Shown here piece after piece: positions 1 to 10,060 of a DNA stretch of 64,000 nt. The translations under genes and the position numbers were made by a program. Below the pieces are notes generated by a model, which worked only from the letters and a program-made list of their open reading frames with translations, ran no database searches and was not told the DNA's origin. Each line of letters opens with the position of its first letter. Position 1 is the stretch's first letter. Source of the stretch: Sycon ciliatum (taxonomy: Eukaryota; Porifera; Calcarea; Leucosolenida; Sycettidae); the NCBI RefSeq assembly GCF_964019385.1, contig NC_088649.1, positions 21,730,435 through 21,794,434 of the forward strand, given 5' to 3'.

Positions 1-15
1 CCCCTTGATGTGACA

Positions 16-876
16 ATGTCGTCTGAGGAGTCACCCACCGCACCAGCAGATGTAGACCTTGCTGTGATGGACAATCAGGAGATCTGGCATCTCGCCAAGA
101 GTCACAGACTGGAACACTCGGGACTTTCCCGTACCCAGATAGTCAAGTTTCTTCGCGACAACGGTATTGGTTCGTCGACAAACTCAGCAGGTCAGTCTGA
201 CAAGGTGCGCGATGTTGTTCAGCAGGCATTGGCCGATATTGCAAAAAATGTTAAAGAATTGGCCGCCAAGGTAGCCCTAATTTCTGCCTTGCAGTTGGAG
301 GTGTCGTCCCTTCGAGGAGAATTGGCGGCTCTCAAAGAAAGGAACTCTGATCATGACCCTGTACAAACTAGCACACCTGAACCTCAACCCGTGCGTGTAC
401 AACCGGCTGCTGACAGCGTCAGGTTGTACAGCGCGGCGGCACGTGCACAGTCGTCACAGGTGCGAGCACGGGATAACACATGGGGAGGCCCCAGCCAGCA
501 GGCCAGTACTACACGACCCCAAACAAGTCACCCAGGCACTCAGGTCACGTCGTACTATGAAACCCGGCCCAAGCGCTCTGATCAACTACAGGGAGGATCC
601 CGCACAAAATGTTGCGCTTTGTATGTGGGCAATGTCAATAGTGGGTGCACATCAGAATCGATCGCCAAATAGTGTGAACGCCGAAATATACCTGTCATCA
701 AGTGCTCCGTGTCTGAGACAAAGTACTTCGGGTTGGCCTTTGCTCACGTAATTCTGCCAATCCAACACAAAGCTACTGTTCTGGAACCGGAATTCTGGCC
801 TTCAAACGTCAGAGTTCGAGAATGGCGCTTCAAGGCTGACAGTGTAGCAACTGGTCGAGCTGCAGAGGAGCACTAA
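16..876 (+). pseudogene. LINE ORF1 (RNA-binding protein) with one in-frame TAG
   Basis: First ATG at 16 opens a frame that runs to a TAG at 670-672, then stays open in the same frame to TAA at 874-876, giving about 286 codons with one nonsense codon. The N-terminal third contains an alpha-helical, Leu/Ala/Glu-rich stretch (roughly residues 75-112) that looks like a coiled coil for trimer or multimer formation. A Pro/Gln/Ser-rich linker follows. The C-terminal part starts with ALYVGNV, an RRM RNP2-like strand, and ends with a FWP..VRVREWRF-type motif seen in ORF1 proteins of invertebrate CR1/L2 elements. The stop falls in this RRM-like domain, so only readthrough or an unmutated copy would give a full product. 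Its own stop codon directly abuts the ORF2 start (TAA|ATG). Confidence 0.75.
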
Positions 877-3762
877 ATGTTCTGTTTAAATCCTCACGCA
901 GCCCCCTTTCAACCCTTAAACCCTCATGCACCTATCTTTCAGCCACGAAATATTTGCCCCACTGTAAATCCCCTACAGCATGAATTAATTAAAAGCAACC
1001 TCAAAATAGTATTCCTAAATGTTTGCCATCTTCTCAATAAAAAGCATGAAATTGAAGATTATATTCTTTCCCATAAAGTTGATATAATGATGCTGGCAGA
1101 GACTTTCTTAACAACCTCCGTTTCCGATGACATCCTACGCATACAGAATTACACCCTGGTCAGACGCGACAGGCCAACTCATGGCGGAGGCTTAGCAGCA
1201 TATGTAAGAGATCATCTCCGAGCCCGAATTGTGAAGGCTGACACCCAGGTGGAAATGCTCATGTTAGAGGTCAGTGGGCAGCGTTCCAAGGTTCTCCTTG
1301 GTGGTGTATACCGTCCTCCAGGCACTCCTGTGCAATTCTGGCAAGACTTGACGAATGCACTGGACACTGTCATCTCCACACTTCCCACGTCACCTCTGGT
1401 CCTTGTTGGAGACTTCAATGTCGATGTAAGCTCCCGCGACAGCCCCCAGCTAAACAGCTTGCTGCACCTGTGTAATTCTTTCGACATCAAGAACCAAGTG
1501 GACAGTCCTACCAGAATTGGACCCCAAGGCAGCCAAACAACCCTGGATATCGCTCTGGTCGGAGACGATCATGTGAACTCTTGTGTCGTAGTGCCTTGTA
1601 CAATCAGTGACCACTTCGCTCTGGCACTTGATTTGCGACTCACAACGTCCTGCACACCGACCGTGCGACGTGGCCGTAACATTGCAAGAATTGATATGGG
1701 TCAATTTGCACACTACCTTCTAAATAGCGATCTAGAGAACTTCTGCTTTGCGCGGACAGAAGATGAAATGTGGGATATGTGGCTGGAGAAACTTGTCGCG
1801 GCCTTGAACACTCATGCTCCTATCCGTCTACACCGCCCAAGAGCTCCTACCCGGAAATCCTTCCCCTGGAAGACGCCTGCTCTACATGACCTAGTCCAGC
1901 GACGTGACACGGCCCATCGACGGTGGAAAGCATCACCTGCAGACCCGGCACTACGCAATGTCTTCACTTCTGCCCGAGACGAGGCCAAGCGTATGTCACG
2001 ACATCTCCGAGCCACCTACTTTAGGGACCTTCTTGCTGCTAGTCAGGCCAACGCACGAAAAACCTGGCAGACCATCAACTACCTCAGCGGTCGTAACAAG
2101 TCCTCAGTTCCACCAGCCGTCAGTGTCTCACAGCTCAGTGACACATTCAGCGGTGTTGTGCCAGACCCAACTAGACCACTACGTCTCTCAGCCCCATTGG
2201 GTCCCACAAAGAAGGAATGCCTCGAAGAATTTGCTCCAGCAAGTGTGCAAGAGATCGCTAAGCTGCTCTCCAACATCGACGTGCGCAAAGCTGCAGGCAG
2301 CGATCAGGTTCCAGCTGCAATCCTCAAACACTGTTCTCCTGTCCTTGCACCGTCCCTCACCATACTAATCAATGCATCTCTGGCTTCTGGTGTTGTTCCT
2401 GCATCTCTGAAGATTGCGGATGTTCGTCCCTTCTTCAAGTCAGGCGACAAAGCTGTCGCTAAGAACTATAGACCAATATCGTTATTACCAATAGTTTCCA
2501 AAGTCCTAGAACGGGTAGTCCACACGAGACTCTGTAAGTTCCTCTCCGGAAATTCCTTGTTCCCCGCAAACCAGTTCGCATATCGCCCACTTCACTCCAC
2601 AGAAGATGCCCTGACATTGGCTGTAGACAGATACTTGGAGGCAGCGGATCAGCAGCGCCATACAGGTCTTGTACTTGTCGATATGAGCAAGGCCTTCGAT
2701 AAGGTCAAACACCAAATTTTGGTTACAGATCTATTTCAGCTTGGTATTACATCAACGGCTCTCAGTTGGTTCATGAGCTACCTAACTGACCGCCGTCAGC
2801 GAGTCGTCCTGAGCAATGGCCAGTCGTCCGCCCTCTCTCCCTGTGAGTGTGGTGTTCCTCAGGGAAGTGTGCTGGGTCCTCTTTTCTTCTCCATCTACAC
2901 AATGGAAATAGAACAGATCACAGCTCCAGCCCACTCACAGCTGTTTGCTGATGATATCCTGCTAGACGCCATCAGTCAATCCGTCGAATTCTTGAATTTA
3001 ACCCTCTCCCGTTCAGTCTCCAACCTGGCCAACTTTCTGGAAGAAAGAGGCTTAATACTAAATCCCTCCAAAACCCACGTTCTAGCCCTTCATGCGTCTC
3101 GCAGGCAGCCCTTGTTACTTAACATAGAATGCAATGGAAATCCCCTAGCTCAGACCACAAATGCTCGATATCTAGGTCTACATCTCGACACCCAGCTTCG
3201 GTGGGAGACTCAAGTTGCAACTATTGCACGGAAGACCTCCCAGAAACTGACGGCGCTGCGAGCCATTCGCTCCTGCTTAACTGAGCAACAAGCCCTGCTA
3301 TTTTACAGATCGTTAATACTACCGGACATGTTGTATGGATCTAATGCCTTCTTCTCGGTTCTCTCTGCGCACCAACGGCATCAGCTTTCGGTCCTCGACA
3401 AGCGATGTATCCGCTGCGTTGCCAACCAGCCATTCCCCTCCCACACAGATCCCATCTACACCCGTCTAGGCCTCATCCCCATCATCCAAAACGCCCACTG
3501 TAAACTCCGCCTCCTCATGCTTTGTATCCACACCGCCAGAATTAGTAATCTCCTGTCCAAGCGCCTACGTCGCCAGACTGAAGGCGTCACTCGGATCAAC
3601 GATCCAAATGCGTATGTTGTCCCTGCCACCAGGCGAGTCTCTGGTGACTGTCGGCCGCTCGTTTCTGCTGTTAAATTATGGAACGCCCTGCCCCAAGAGT
3701 TCAAGTCCCTCGCCTGCCATAAATCATTCAAGAGACTTTTAAAGGTTTATTTTTATGGTTAG
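877..3762 (+). CDS. LINE ORF2: apurinic-like endonuclease and reverse transcriptase
   Basis: Uninterrupted 961-codon ORF2 polyprotein for target-primed reverse transcription. The endonuclease domain (about residues 42-255) shows FLN48, the catalytic Glu in LAETF (E75), GGVYRPPG (Y145), GDFN (D179) and the terminal SDH triad (244-246). The reverse transcriptase domain (about 470-760) shows NYRPISLLP, VDMSKAFD (D602), GVPQGSVLGPLF and the catalytic FADD (D692/D693). The C-terminal region contains the W-N-x-LP motif (LWNALP) found near the end of CR1/L2/Jockey ORF2 proteins. All catalytic residues I can locate are present and there is no frameshift, so the enzyme is probably functional. The ATG lies directly after the ORF1 TAA, which suggests termination-reinitiation rather than a separate promoter. 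Confidence 0.93.
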   Translation: MFCLNPHAAPFQPLNPHAPIFQPRNICPTVNPLQHELIKSNLKIVFLNVCHLLNKKHEIEDYILSHKVDIMMLAETFLTTSVSDDILRIQNYTLVRRDRPTHGGGLAAYVRDHLRARIVKADTQVEMLMLEVSGQRSKVLLGGVYRPPGTPVQFWQDLTNALDTVISTLPTSPLVLVGDFNVDVSSRDSPQLNSLLHLCNSFDIKNQVDSPTRIGPQGSQTTLDIALVGDDHVNSCVVVPCTISDHFALALDLRLTTSCTPTVRRGRNIARIDMGQFAHYLLNSDLENFCFARTEDEMWDMWLEKLVAALNTHAPIRLHRPRAPTRKSFPWKTPALHDLVQRRDTAHRRWKASPADPALRNVFTSARDEAKRMSRHLRATYFRDLLAASQANARKTWQTINYLSGRNKSSVPPAVSVSQLSDTFSGVVPDPTRPLRLSAPLGPTKKECLEEFAPASVQEIAKLLSNIDVRKAAGSDQVPAAILKHCSPVLAPSLTILINASLASGVVPASLKIADVRPFFKSGDKAVAKNYRPISLLPIVSKVLERVVHTRLCKFLSGNSLFPANQFAYRPLHSTEDALTLAVDRYLEAADQQRHTGLVLVDMSKAFDKVKHQILVTDLFQLGITSTALSWFMSYLTDRRQRVVLSNGQSSALSPCECGVPQGSVLGPLFFSIYTMEIEQITAPAHSQLFADDILLDAISQSVEFLNLTLSRSVSNLANFLEERGLILNPSKTHVLALHASRRQPLLLNIECNGNPLAQTTNARYLGLHLDTQLRWETQVATIARKTSQKLTALRAIRSCLTEQQALLFYRSLILPDMLYGSNAFFSVLSAHQRHQLSVLDKRCIRCVANQPFPSHTDPIYTRLGLIPIIQNAHCKLRLLMLCIHTARISNLLSKRLRRQTEGVTRINDPNAYVVPATRRVSGDCRPLVSAVKLWNALPQEFKSLACHKSFKRLLKVYFYG

Positions 3763-4179
3763 CCAGCATCTAGGCTTGGACTTGGAGTCGTGACTCAACT
3801 GTGACTCAACTGTGCTTTCTTCTTCTTTCTTTTTCTTTTTTTCCCTTTCTCTTTTTTCTTTTTGAGTATTTGCAGTCTGTGTTTTCTGTGTTTTTCTCTC
3901 TTTCGTGGAGGCTTGGCTGTTGTATCCTTGGCTCTCGGCCGTTACTTTATCGCCATCATAATATTGGGCACCATTGCCCGTTTGGTCTGCGATACAAAAT
4001 AAAATTTCAACAACAACACTACAGAGCAGAACCTCATGTAATGGGTATCCGAGTGGTAGGCGCGGTGAAATCTACAAGAATTAGTTTTATTCTACTTCTC
4101 TCAGGTACACACCTGAGATACGAGAGAGCTTGGAAGCTCAGGGCCCTACGCTATGCTTTTTTGCCTTGATGACCTAGAC

Positions 4180-4668
4180 AAAAAAAAGCATAGGGATGTT
4201 ATAAATTCTTTAAAAAATTCCTTTTTTTTAAGACATAACCTGGGATTCCAACCCGCACTATCGCGCTCCCTGCATGCATCCCCCGATACACTTCGCATAC
4301 ATACTAATTCTTCCAAGTTGTTTCACATTGTGATCTTGCATTTGAAAGCCCTGTTTGAATATTCATTGTGGCCAGCCGTCTTTGATGGCACGGTACGGTA
4401 GGGGATAGGTACGGGACAGGTACGATCGAGGGTAATACGACACCGTCTCCCGTACCGTACCATCAAACACAGCTGGCCACACACAGCTGCCCGCAATATT
4501 CAAATAGGGCTTTCAAACGCAAGATAATAACGTAAAGCAACTTGGAAGAATGGGTATGAATGCGAAGTGTATGGGGGAATGCATGTAGGGCGATAGTGCG
4601 GGTTCGAATCCCAGGATATGCCTGAAAAAAGGGGAATTGAAAAATTTATAACATCCTATGCTTTTTTG
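4180..4668. repeat. Fold-back element (imperfect palindrome) with a Pol III B-box-like motif
   Basis: The left arm (about 4180-4410) is the inverted complement of the right arm (about 4445-4668). Both outer ends carry the AAAAAAGCATAGG / CCTATGCTTTTTT pair and ATGTTATAAAT. Each arm contains a sequence resembling a tRNA T-arm: GGGTTCGAATCCC on the + strand at about 4600-4612, and a one-base-changed version in the left arm. No matching A box is evident. It could be two tRNA-derived SINE fragments inserted head to head or a MITE that captured one. Confidence 0.7.
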
Positions 4669-5035
4669 CCGTCAGATACGGATAGCGCCAGGCGTGACAC
4701 AAACAAACACACAAACAAACACCAAATTAAAGCTGTGTGGACCCTGGCTAGCGCCAGACGTTACTGAAGTAACGTCTTCTGCATAGCTACGGGAATAATT
4801 ATTAGTGAAAGAAGAAGCGGCAAATAAATAACTTTCTCTCCGGTGCTCACCTAGAGGCTGATTTCTTCTTCTTCGAGTTAGCTTTCGTTGCTATCTAATC
4901 TAATCTAATTAAAACAGAAAAACGCAGCTGCTTTTATGCAGCAGACGCCGTACGCTTATATGCGGAGAACCGAGATACAACATAAGGTCGTTCCGTATTA
5001 GTTCCGTACTGCTTCCGTATTGGTCGGGCAGGGAT
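4669..5035. other. Intergenic, no gene seen; short hairpin
   Basis: No coding signal. Contains a short perfect inverted repeat at 4758-4779 (AGACGTTACT-GA-AGTAACGTCT), a CAAA-rich run near 4700 and a triple TTCCGTA motif at about 4990-5022 just before the minisatellite. Confidence 0.5.
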
Positions 5036-5040
5036 ACTAC

Positions 5041-5213
5041 ACCTCACTACAGAGCAGAACCTCAATACAGAGAAGAACCTCACTACAGAGCAGAACCTCA
5101 CTACAGAGCAGAACCTCACTACAGAGCAGAACCTCACTACAGAGCAGAACCTCACTTCAGAGCAGAACCTCACTACAGAGCAGAACCTCACTACAGAGCA
5201 GAACCACACTACA
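5041..5213. repeat. 18-bp minisatellite, about 9.5 copies
   Basis: Tandem array of ACCTCACTACAGAGCAGA with few substitutions. A single unit also occurs at 4017-4035, immediately 3' of the LINE tail. Open frames across the array are simple translations of the repeat, not a gene. Confidence 0.95.
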
Positions 5214-5304
5214 GTGAGGGCTGTGTCCCACCCGCATGTGTGCATTCACAGGAAGTGTGAGTTACGAAGTCTGAAGAAAATGTTGAACGGTCTCTGGTGG
5301 GACG

Positions 5305-5440
5305 ATGACTACACCGTAGCTCAGTGGTTAGAGCAGCGCCGGCTGCAAGCAAGGGTCCCTGGTTCGAGTCCTGATTGTGACAGTCAATTTTTTCTTCAGA
5401 CTTCTCCCGTTTGTGTCTTACCCTCAAACCAATGATCAAT
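5305..5440 (+). mobile_element. tRNA-derived SINE copy
   Basis: A tRNA-like head has an A box (TAGCTCAGTGGTTAGAGCA, about 5318-5336) and a B box (GGTTCGAGTCC, about 5361-5371) with D-stem pairing GCTC/GAGC. The acceptor and T stems do not pair properly, so it is not a functional tRNA gene. The tRNA-unrelated tail (GTCAATTTTTTC...CTTCTCCCG...CTCAAACC) recurs, diverged, at 23044-23165, which supports a dispersed SINE family. Confidence 0.7.
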
Positions 5441-5628
5441 ATTATTAACATTACTATAGTAGTATGAAAACACACGGCGAGGAGACAATAATTTGATAAC
5501 CGCAATCAATAAAACTAGCTGAACCGACATTTGTGTACTTTATTCATGCAATGCAAAAAAACGGTGGAGACGAGGTGCAATAAAACGATGAAAATATGAA
5601 GAAATGGTGTAGGGAAAAATATGGATTC

Positions 5629-6072
5629 AAACAAGTTTTCCTACAACACTCATCAGGAATCGTCGTTGTACTAAAGGACACTGAAACAAAAAATTGAACT
5701 ATTATAGATGTAAAGTCGGCGGAATAGCGCGAGCTCCGGTGTGGGGAGCAAACCTTTCTTACAAATCATCGCCGAAGTCGCAACCACTAATTCGTATTAT
5801 AGAAAGTTAGAGAAATAACACTAAGAGGCCGTTAATGTTCTAGGTGTAATGTACTGCTGCTATGTGTTATCACGTTGTCTTTCCTTCCTTTCTCCTGTAT
5901 TCATTTCTCGCTTTGATTGTTAAAATTCACACTTGTAAATTTCACTGTTGTTGCTCTTAGTGTTATTTCTCTAACTTAGATTTTCTATAATAGTTCAATT
6001 TTTGTTTCAGTGTCCTTAAGTAAAACGACGATTCCTGATGAGTGTTGTACGAAAACTTGTTTGAATCCATAT
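5629..6072. repeat. Fold-back element with about 90-bp arms
   Basis: The left arm (ATATGGATTCAAACAAG ... GAACTATTATAG, 5629-5712) is repeated inverted at 5985-6072. A second arm segment (TTAGAGAAATAACACTAAGAG) occurs at 5805-5832 and inverted near 5955-5978, so the left arm has an insertion of about 90 bp. No ORF. The neighbouring Harbinger-like element begins 5 bp beyond the right arm. Confidence 0.75.
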
Positions 6073-6076
6073 ATAA

Positions 6077-6592
6077 GAATCAACCAGTAGAAACTCCTAC
6101 TCAATCTCCAACAACAAAATTAGTGGACAGCTGTTATTTGTGTTTGTATGACAACTCGTGTGCAGGACGAGTTTTGTTGTCATTGGTTCAATTTCTTTTA
6201 CTCTTCATAGGCAATCAGATTGCGAAGAGCTGCACTTCGGTCTCTGAGCTGTGCTGATGAGCTCTAACAGAGCGAAACAGTTGTTGTCCACAGACTTGAG
6301 TTTAACCAGTCTCTATATGAGAGTGTGGTCTGTTTCCATGGTTACCGGTGTTCTTTTAATAAATATAGCCACTTCTCATTGTTAGACCTTATCTGGAAGG
6401 CCCATTCTTGCATATTCCATCAGCAGCCAAGGGAAACTAGCTTTCTTGGTTATGCATACTGGGTCCGATCCTAAAAAGCTGTTTTTATGAACTGTTTTTA
6501 TGAACTATTTTTATTGGATAGGATATGATTATGTTGAATAAACGAGGTTTGTGTCAATTGAAGATTGACTTGGAGTTTTTACGAGTTGATTC
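6077..6592. mobile_element. Harbinger-like MITE (family A, copy 1, empty of insert B)
   Basis: Terminal inverted repeats GAATCAACC..TA.AAACTCC / GGAGTTTTTACGAGTTGATTC, flanked by the 3-bp duplication TAA (6074-6076 and 6593-6595). A TWA target duplication is typical of PIF/Harbinger transposons. No transposase. It is an inverted, shorter relative of the copy at 44158-45320 and retains the unoccupied site into which element B inserted there (near 6170-6180, TTGTTGTCATTGGTTC). Confidence 0.8.
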
Positions 6593-6595
6593 TAA

Positions 6596-6992
6596 ACATT
6601 ATTACATGTATCATTATTATCATTCACTGGTTGTGGGTGTCAGTGTATTGAACACACCTTACAGTACACAAAATACTGTTGAGGGCATACATCCTCACAC
6701 AGATACCCTAGCAAAGCGTAGCGAAATACAAAACTGCAGGCAGGTTTCTGAAGAATATTAAAAAGAGGAGTCCAAAATCCTTCTCACGCAGGAGAAATCA
6801 AAGAAGAAAGGTGCTGAATTCCTTTTTTTGCAGGGCCGCAACAGGTAACTTAGAGGGCACAACTACAGTGCAATGCATGCAATCATAAGCATACAGTAGA
6901 AATGCCAAACAGCGACAACCCAGAGTACAGTATCCTACGCGACTATGTGTGTGATATAACAAATTACTATTTAAAACTCGGGTATTGAGCCA
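6596..6992. other. No gene seen
   Basis: Neither strand has a recognisable coding region, RNA gene or repeat. Confidence 0.4.
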
Positions 6993-7172
6993 ATAATAAA
7001 AGTAGAAAGGAAAAGGACATAATTATGGAAACGAGTTAAGAGTAACTCTCCACCACTGTAACTAGATACTATATACAGTCAGAAAGTGCAACAACTAGGC
7101 ACAAAACTGTACAGTGGTGGAGAGTTACTCTTAACTCGTTTCCATATGTCCTTTTCCTTTCTACTATTTAAA
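6993..7172. repeat. Inverted pair of the dispersed repeat R2
   Basis: A 60-bp sequence containing GAAACGAGTTAAGAGTAACTC and CTCCACCACTGTA occurs at 7000-7059 and again inverted at 7111-7168. Further copies lie at 20676-20770, 21240-21318 and 50278-50356. Confidence 0.8.
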
Positions 7173-7685
7173 ACTGAATAAATAATAAGTAGCATGGACA
7201 GTTCAGCAAAGCAAAGAAAAACAGAGTTCAAAAGAAATTGTATGTTTGTCACAATTACTCTGCAAACTAACAGTATAAAGCAGAAATCGTAGTACACAAA
7301 AAACATGCAGTAGATCTGTGCCAGCTCTGTAGTTCGTCATCTGCTCTCTACAAACAGACATCAACCTTCGTGTGCATGTGAATGTATCACCATTTCGTCC
7401 TCAATACCAGTACAGGAGCACATGGTAAAACCACATCCAGGAGCAATTATAGAGGCTGCCTGTGTTAACAAACAATACAAATATAATTGACATAATGTCC
7501 TTGCTCCACTGCTAGCATCCTTGGAAGACTAAGTGCCTGCGGAAACAACACAGGCAAAGGGAAGAGTATGTGCACCATGGTAAACATATAAACATAGGTC
7601 TGGGTTTCAATGCATCTCAGAGGTGTCCAGCAATCTCACGGATGAAAATTCACATCAAAACTTGAGAACACGAAGTTTGTATTTT
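7173..7685. other. No gene seen
   Basis: AT-rich, with no convincing ORF, RNA or repeat. Confidence 0.4.
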
Positions 7686-8070
7686 GTAAAATGGCAATAA
7701 ATAAGATAAATTGTGCACTCATAACAACAGCAAAATGAAGAAAGTCAAGTTCCATAACGTTTTCTTGTGACTGTCATCAGTGGAACGCCGTCACATAAAA
7801 ATGTAATAACTAAAACACACACTTATATACATGTAGCTAATATGGTTTTAGGTAGAAATACAGCAGCTAACAAGTACAAAAAGCGAAGTTTGCACCTTTG
7901 CAATGTGTGAATATAGTGTATGTGAGAAAGGTAGTGGCAGATGAATGTGATACTTTTTATGTGACGGCGTTCCACTGATGACAGTCACAAGAATACGTTA
8001 TGGAACTTGACTTTCTTCATTTTTGCTGTTGTTATGAGTGCACAATTTATCTTATTTATTGCCATTTTAC
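7686..8070. repeat. Fold-back MITE with 117-bp, nearly identical arms
   Basis: The left arm 7686-7801 and the inverted right arm 7954-8070 match with only about 2-3 differences, starting GTAAAATGGCAATAAATAAG. The middle (7802-7953) is unique and non-coding. The high arm identity points to a young element or ongoing arm homogenisation. Confidence 0.9.
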
Positions 8071-8090
8071 GACTATTGTCTCCTCGTCGA

Positions 8091-9555
8091 TTGTTTGTAT
8101 TTTGTATTTGTATTTATGGATTCTCCACAGGCCTTAGCCTAAAGCGAGGGAGTCTCCGTCAACAGCTTATGAAGAAGAAGCTGAGGAGAAAATGGGAAAT
8201 AGAATGATGCGGGGTGGTGGTAATATAACACAGTGCTCTATGCCATCGCTACTCTACATGGAATGAAACCAGAGGGCTCATAACGGGTGATAGCAAAGTG
8301 TGTGCGGACAAGAGCGGTAAAACATTTTGGGCTGGATACAGTACGAATGGCAGCCGGGAGGGAGTTCCATCTGGCAGTGGTGACAAAGAGAAAGGTGGCA
8401 CGAGTGTGTATGCTGGCTCTAGCAGGTGTGAGTAGATGTTGGGGGTACCTGGCGCTGTTTGACACTGAGTAGCCTAGGTCCTCCAAGGTCATCATTGATA
8501 AGGTGGTGGAGCTCAAGAAGGCACTGAATGCGTCTTTGCCATGCGAGGCTGGGCCACTGGAGGTGCGCGAAAAGTGAGGCTTTCGGCTCCGTTTGAGGAG
8601 GGTACACGCCATACTGCCGCAGGATCGCACGTGCCACTCTTGCCTGCAGCCGTTCAAGGGTAGTAGCCTGAGCACTGGAGAGTTGAAATTGCCAGAGGAA
8701 TGAGGCGTATTCAACCACAGGTCGAACATATCCAGTGTACAAGCAGCTGGCTACGGCAGGGGTGATACGCTTGGTCGTGTGGGTCAGCAGGACCGCTCGC
8801 CGGCGAAAATTTGTCGTGATGGTGGCGACGTGGTCGGTGAAGTCGAGGTTAGAGTCCAAGATGACTCCAAGATGTCGGTGAGTCGTTACATCAGACACGT
8901 CATCTCCCTGCATTCTCAGGTGCGGAGTCGGACGAGTAGGGTGGGCACGTTCAGCACGACTTCTAGGAGAGAACTGCATGGTGCAAGACTTCGAAGGGTT
9001 GAAGCACCCTCCGACTGAATCAGCCCATTGCAGAACGCCATCAGTGGCGGCCTGGAGGGAGAGGACCATTTGTTGTTGGTTAGGTCCTCCGGCTGCTCTC
9101 CCAAGAGTAGTGTAATCGGCAAATAAGAGCACATCAGGAGTGACATCAGACGATATGGTGCGAGGAAGGGCATTAATGCAGAGAATGAAAAGAATGGGGC
9201 CAAGGTGAGATCCCTGGGGAACGCCTGCAGAAACTGGGTGGGTCGGCGACATGGCGGAGAGAGCTTTGACACAGAAGGAATGGTCTCTGACGTAGTTGGT
9301 GAACCAAGAAACGGCTTCAGGGGACATGATAGTAGCGAGATGACGGAGAAGAACAGTGTGCGGTACATTGTCAAACGCTTCCGCGAAATCCAAGAATAGA
9401 GAATGGTAGTCAGTGCGCTTGTCGAGTGCTTTAGCCACTCTTGAAGACAGGACAATTAGCTGGTCGAGTGTCGACTTGCAGGAGACAAAGCCATACTTGT
9501 GGTCGGTAATTATTAATCCCTGCCTATTGAGGAAGCTGGTGAGGTGCTCGGCAAA
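8091..9555 (-). pseudogene. 5'-truncated, inactivated LINE reverse transcriptase
   Basis: Minus-strand ORF2 remnant. From the 5' side (about 9555) the frame encodes a DHKYGF..CKSTLDQL motif, then FLDFAEAFDNVPH (first catalytic Asp), GVPQGSHLGPILF and the active-site box LLFADYTTLG, where the second catalytic Asp is Tyr. The frame ends with an early stop at 8419-8421. The C-terminal region (RATFLFVTTARWNSLPAAI...) continues in another frame down to 8238, so there is a frameshift near 8455. A 3' UTR and a tail of ATAAATACAAATAC-type repeats lie at about 8091-8240. Clade CR1/Jockey-like, different from the LINE at 1-4016. Dead copy. Confidence 0.85.
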
Positions 9556-9724
9556 AACCCGGAATCATGGAATCTCCATGTTCCGACCGCATACATGCCA
9601 ACCTGGAGTCTTGAGTTCCCTGAACAACGAGGCTGAATTTCCTTGATTTTGTTCGTCTTCCCTGGACACCATTTTGTTCAGTGCATCCATCATTAGCAGA
9701 TGTGTAGTCTTGACTGCTGCTCAA

Positions 9725-10060
9725 TCAAGCGGGATGCCATTGCATTGAGCAGTAACTGCACCTAAAGTAAACTTTCGGTTGACTACCGTTATACCGGCGA
9801 TCCATTGCAGTTCCACATATTTCACATGGGTGTTTCTTGTCTTCTACACTTAGACGAGGTGGCAAATGGGATTTAGGCCTTTGGCCTATGGTTGGTGGAT
9901 CTGATCTATCCCACCCACCGTTTAGGAGCCGCATCTGACCCCTGATCATGGGGTGGTGGCGTCCCACGGAAGCGGAAAGGTGGTTCTTGACCAGGGAGTT
10001 GTACGACTTTTTGTTCTTGACCTGCTCGGTACGCGAACCTGTCGAATTGTAGACGGGATC
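9725..10060 (-). pseudogene. PiggyBac-like transposase C-terminal fragment (tentative)
   Basis: The minus-strand frame is open from about 10060 to a stop at 9725. It encodes a basic segment (QMRLLNGGWDRSDPP..GQRPKSHLPP) followed by a C4-type zinc-ribbon, CEIC...CSYC, ending WHP just before the stop. A GR/P-rich linker followed by two CxxC pairs resembles the C-terminus of piggyBac-family transposases, but the last ligands usually present after the second pair are missing. A possible splice acceptor (TTTTTCAG) lies upstream at about 10085. Related DNA, without an open frame, occurs at 19200-19330. Confidence 0.4.

Larger units (their letters stand above)
1..4016 (+). mobile_element. CR1/L2-like non-LTR retrotransposon (LINE), nearly complete
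   Basis: Two-ORF LINE: ORF1 (RNA-binding type) followed by ORF2 (endonuclease plus reverse transcriptase). The 5' UTR is cut by the window edge. After the ORF2 stop there is a pyrimidine-rich 3' UTR (3763-4016) ending in a short CAA run, the kind of 3' microsatellite tail found in CR1/L2-type elements. Immediately after the tail (4017-4035) is one copy of the same 18-bp unit that forms the minisatellite at 5041-5213. Intact ORF2 suggests recent activity; ORF1 carries one stop. The superfamily rests on motif order and C-terminal architecture, not on a database match. Confidence 0.9.

Noticed and set aside
4934-5245. Overlapping ORFs of repeated Ser/Arg/Gln or Val/Arg/Phe/Cys residues on both strands
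   Set aside because: Direct translation of the 18-bp minisatellite in different frames; no other coding evidence.
5311-5385. Possible functional tRNA gene
   Set aside because: A and B boxes are good but acceptor and T stems do not pair, and the tail is shared with another dispersed copy; called a SINE.
6815-6850. Mini-exon flanked by TTTTTTTGCAG and GGTAACTT
   Set aside because: Only about 11 bp between the signals and no neighbouring exon; chance occurrence likely.
8287-9399. Several + strand ORFs over the LINE at 8091-9555
   Set aside because: Antisense of reverse transcriptase coding sequence, no independent support.
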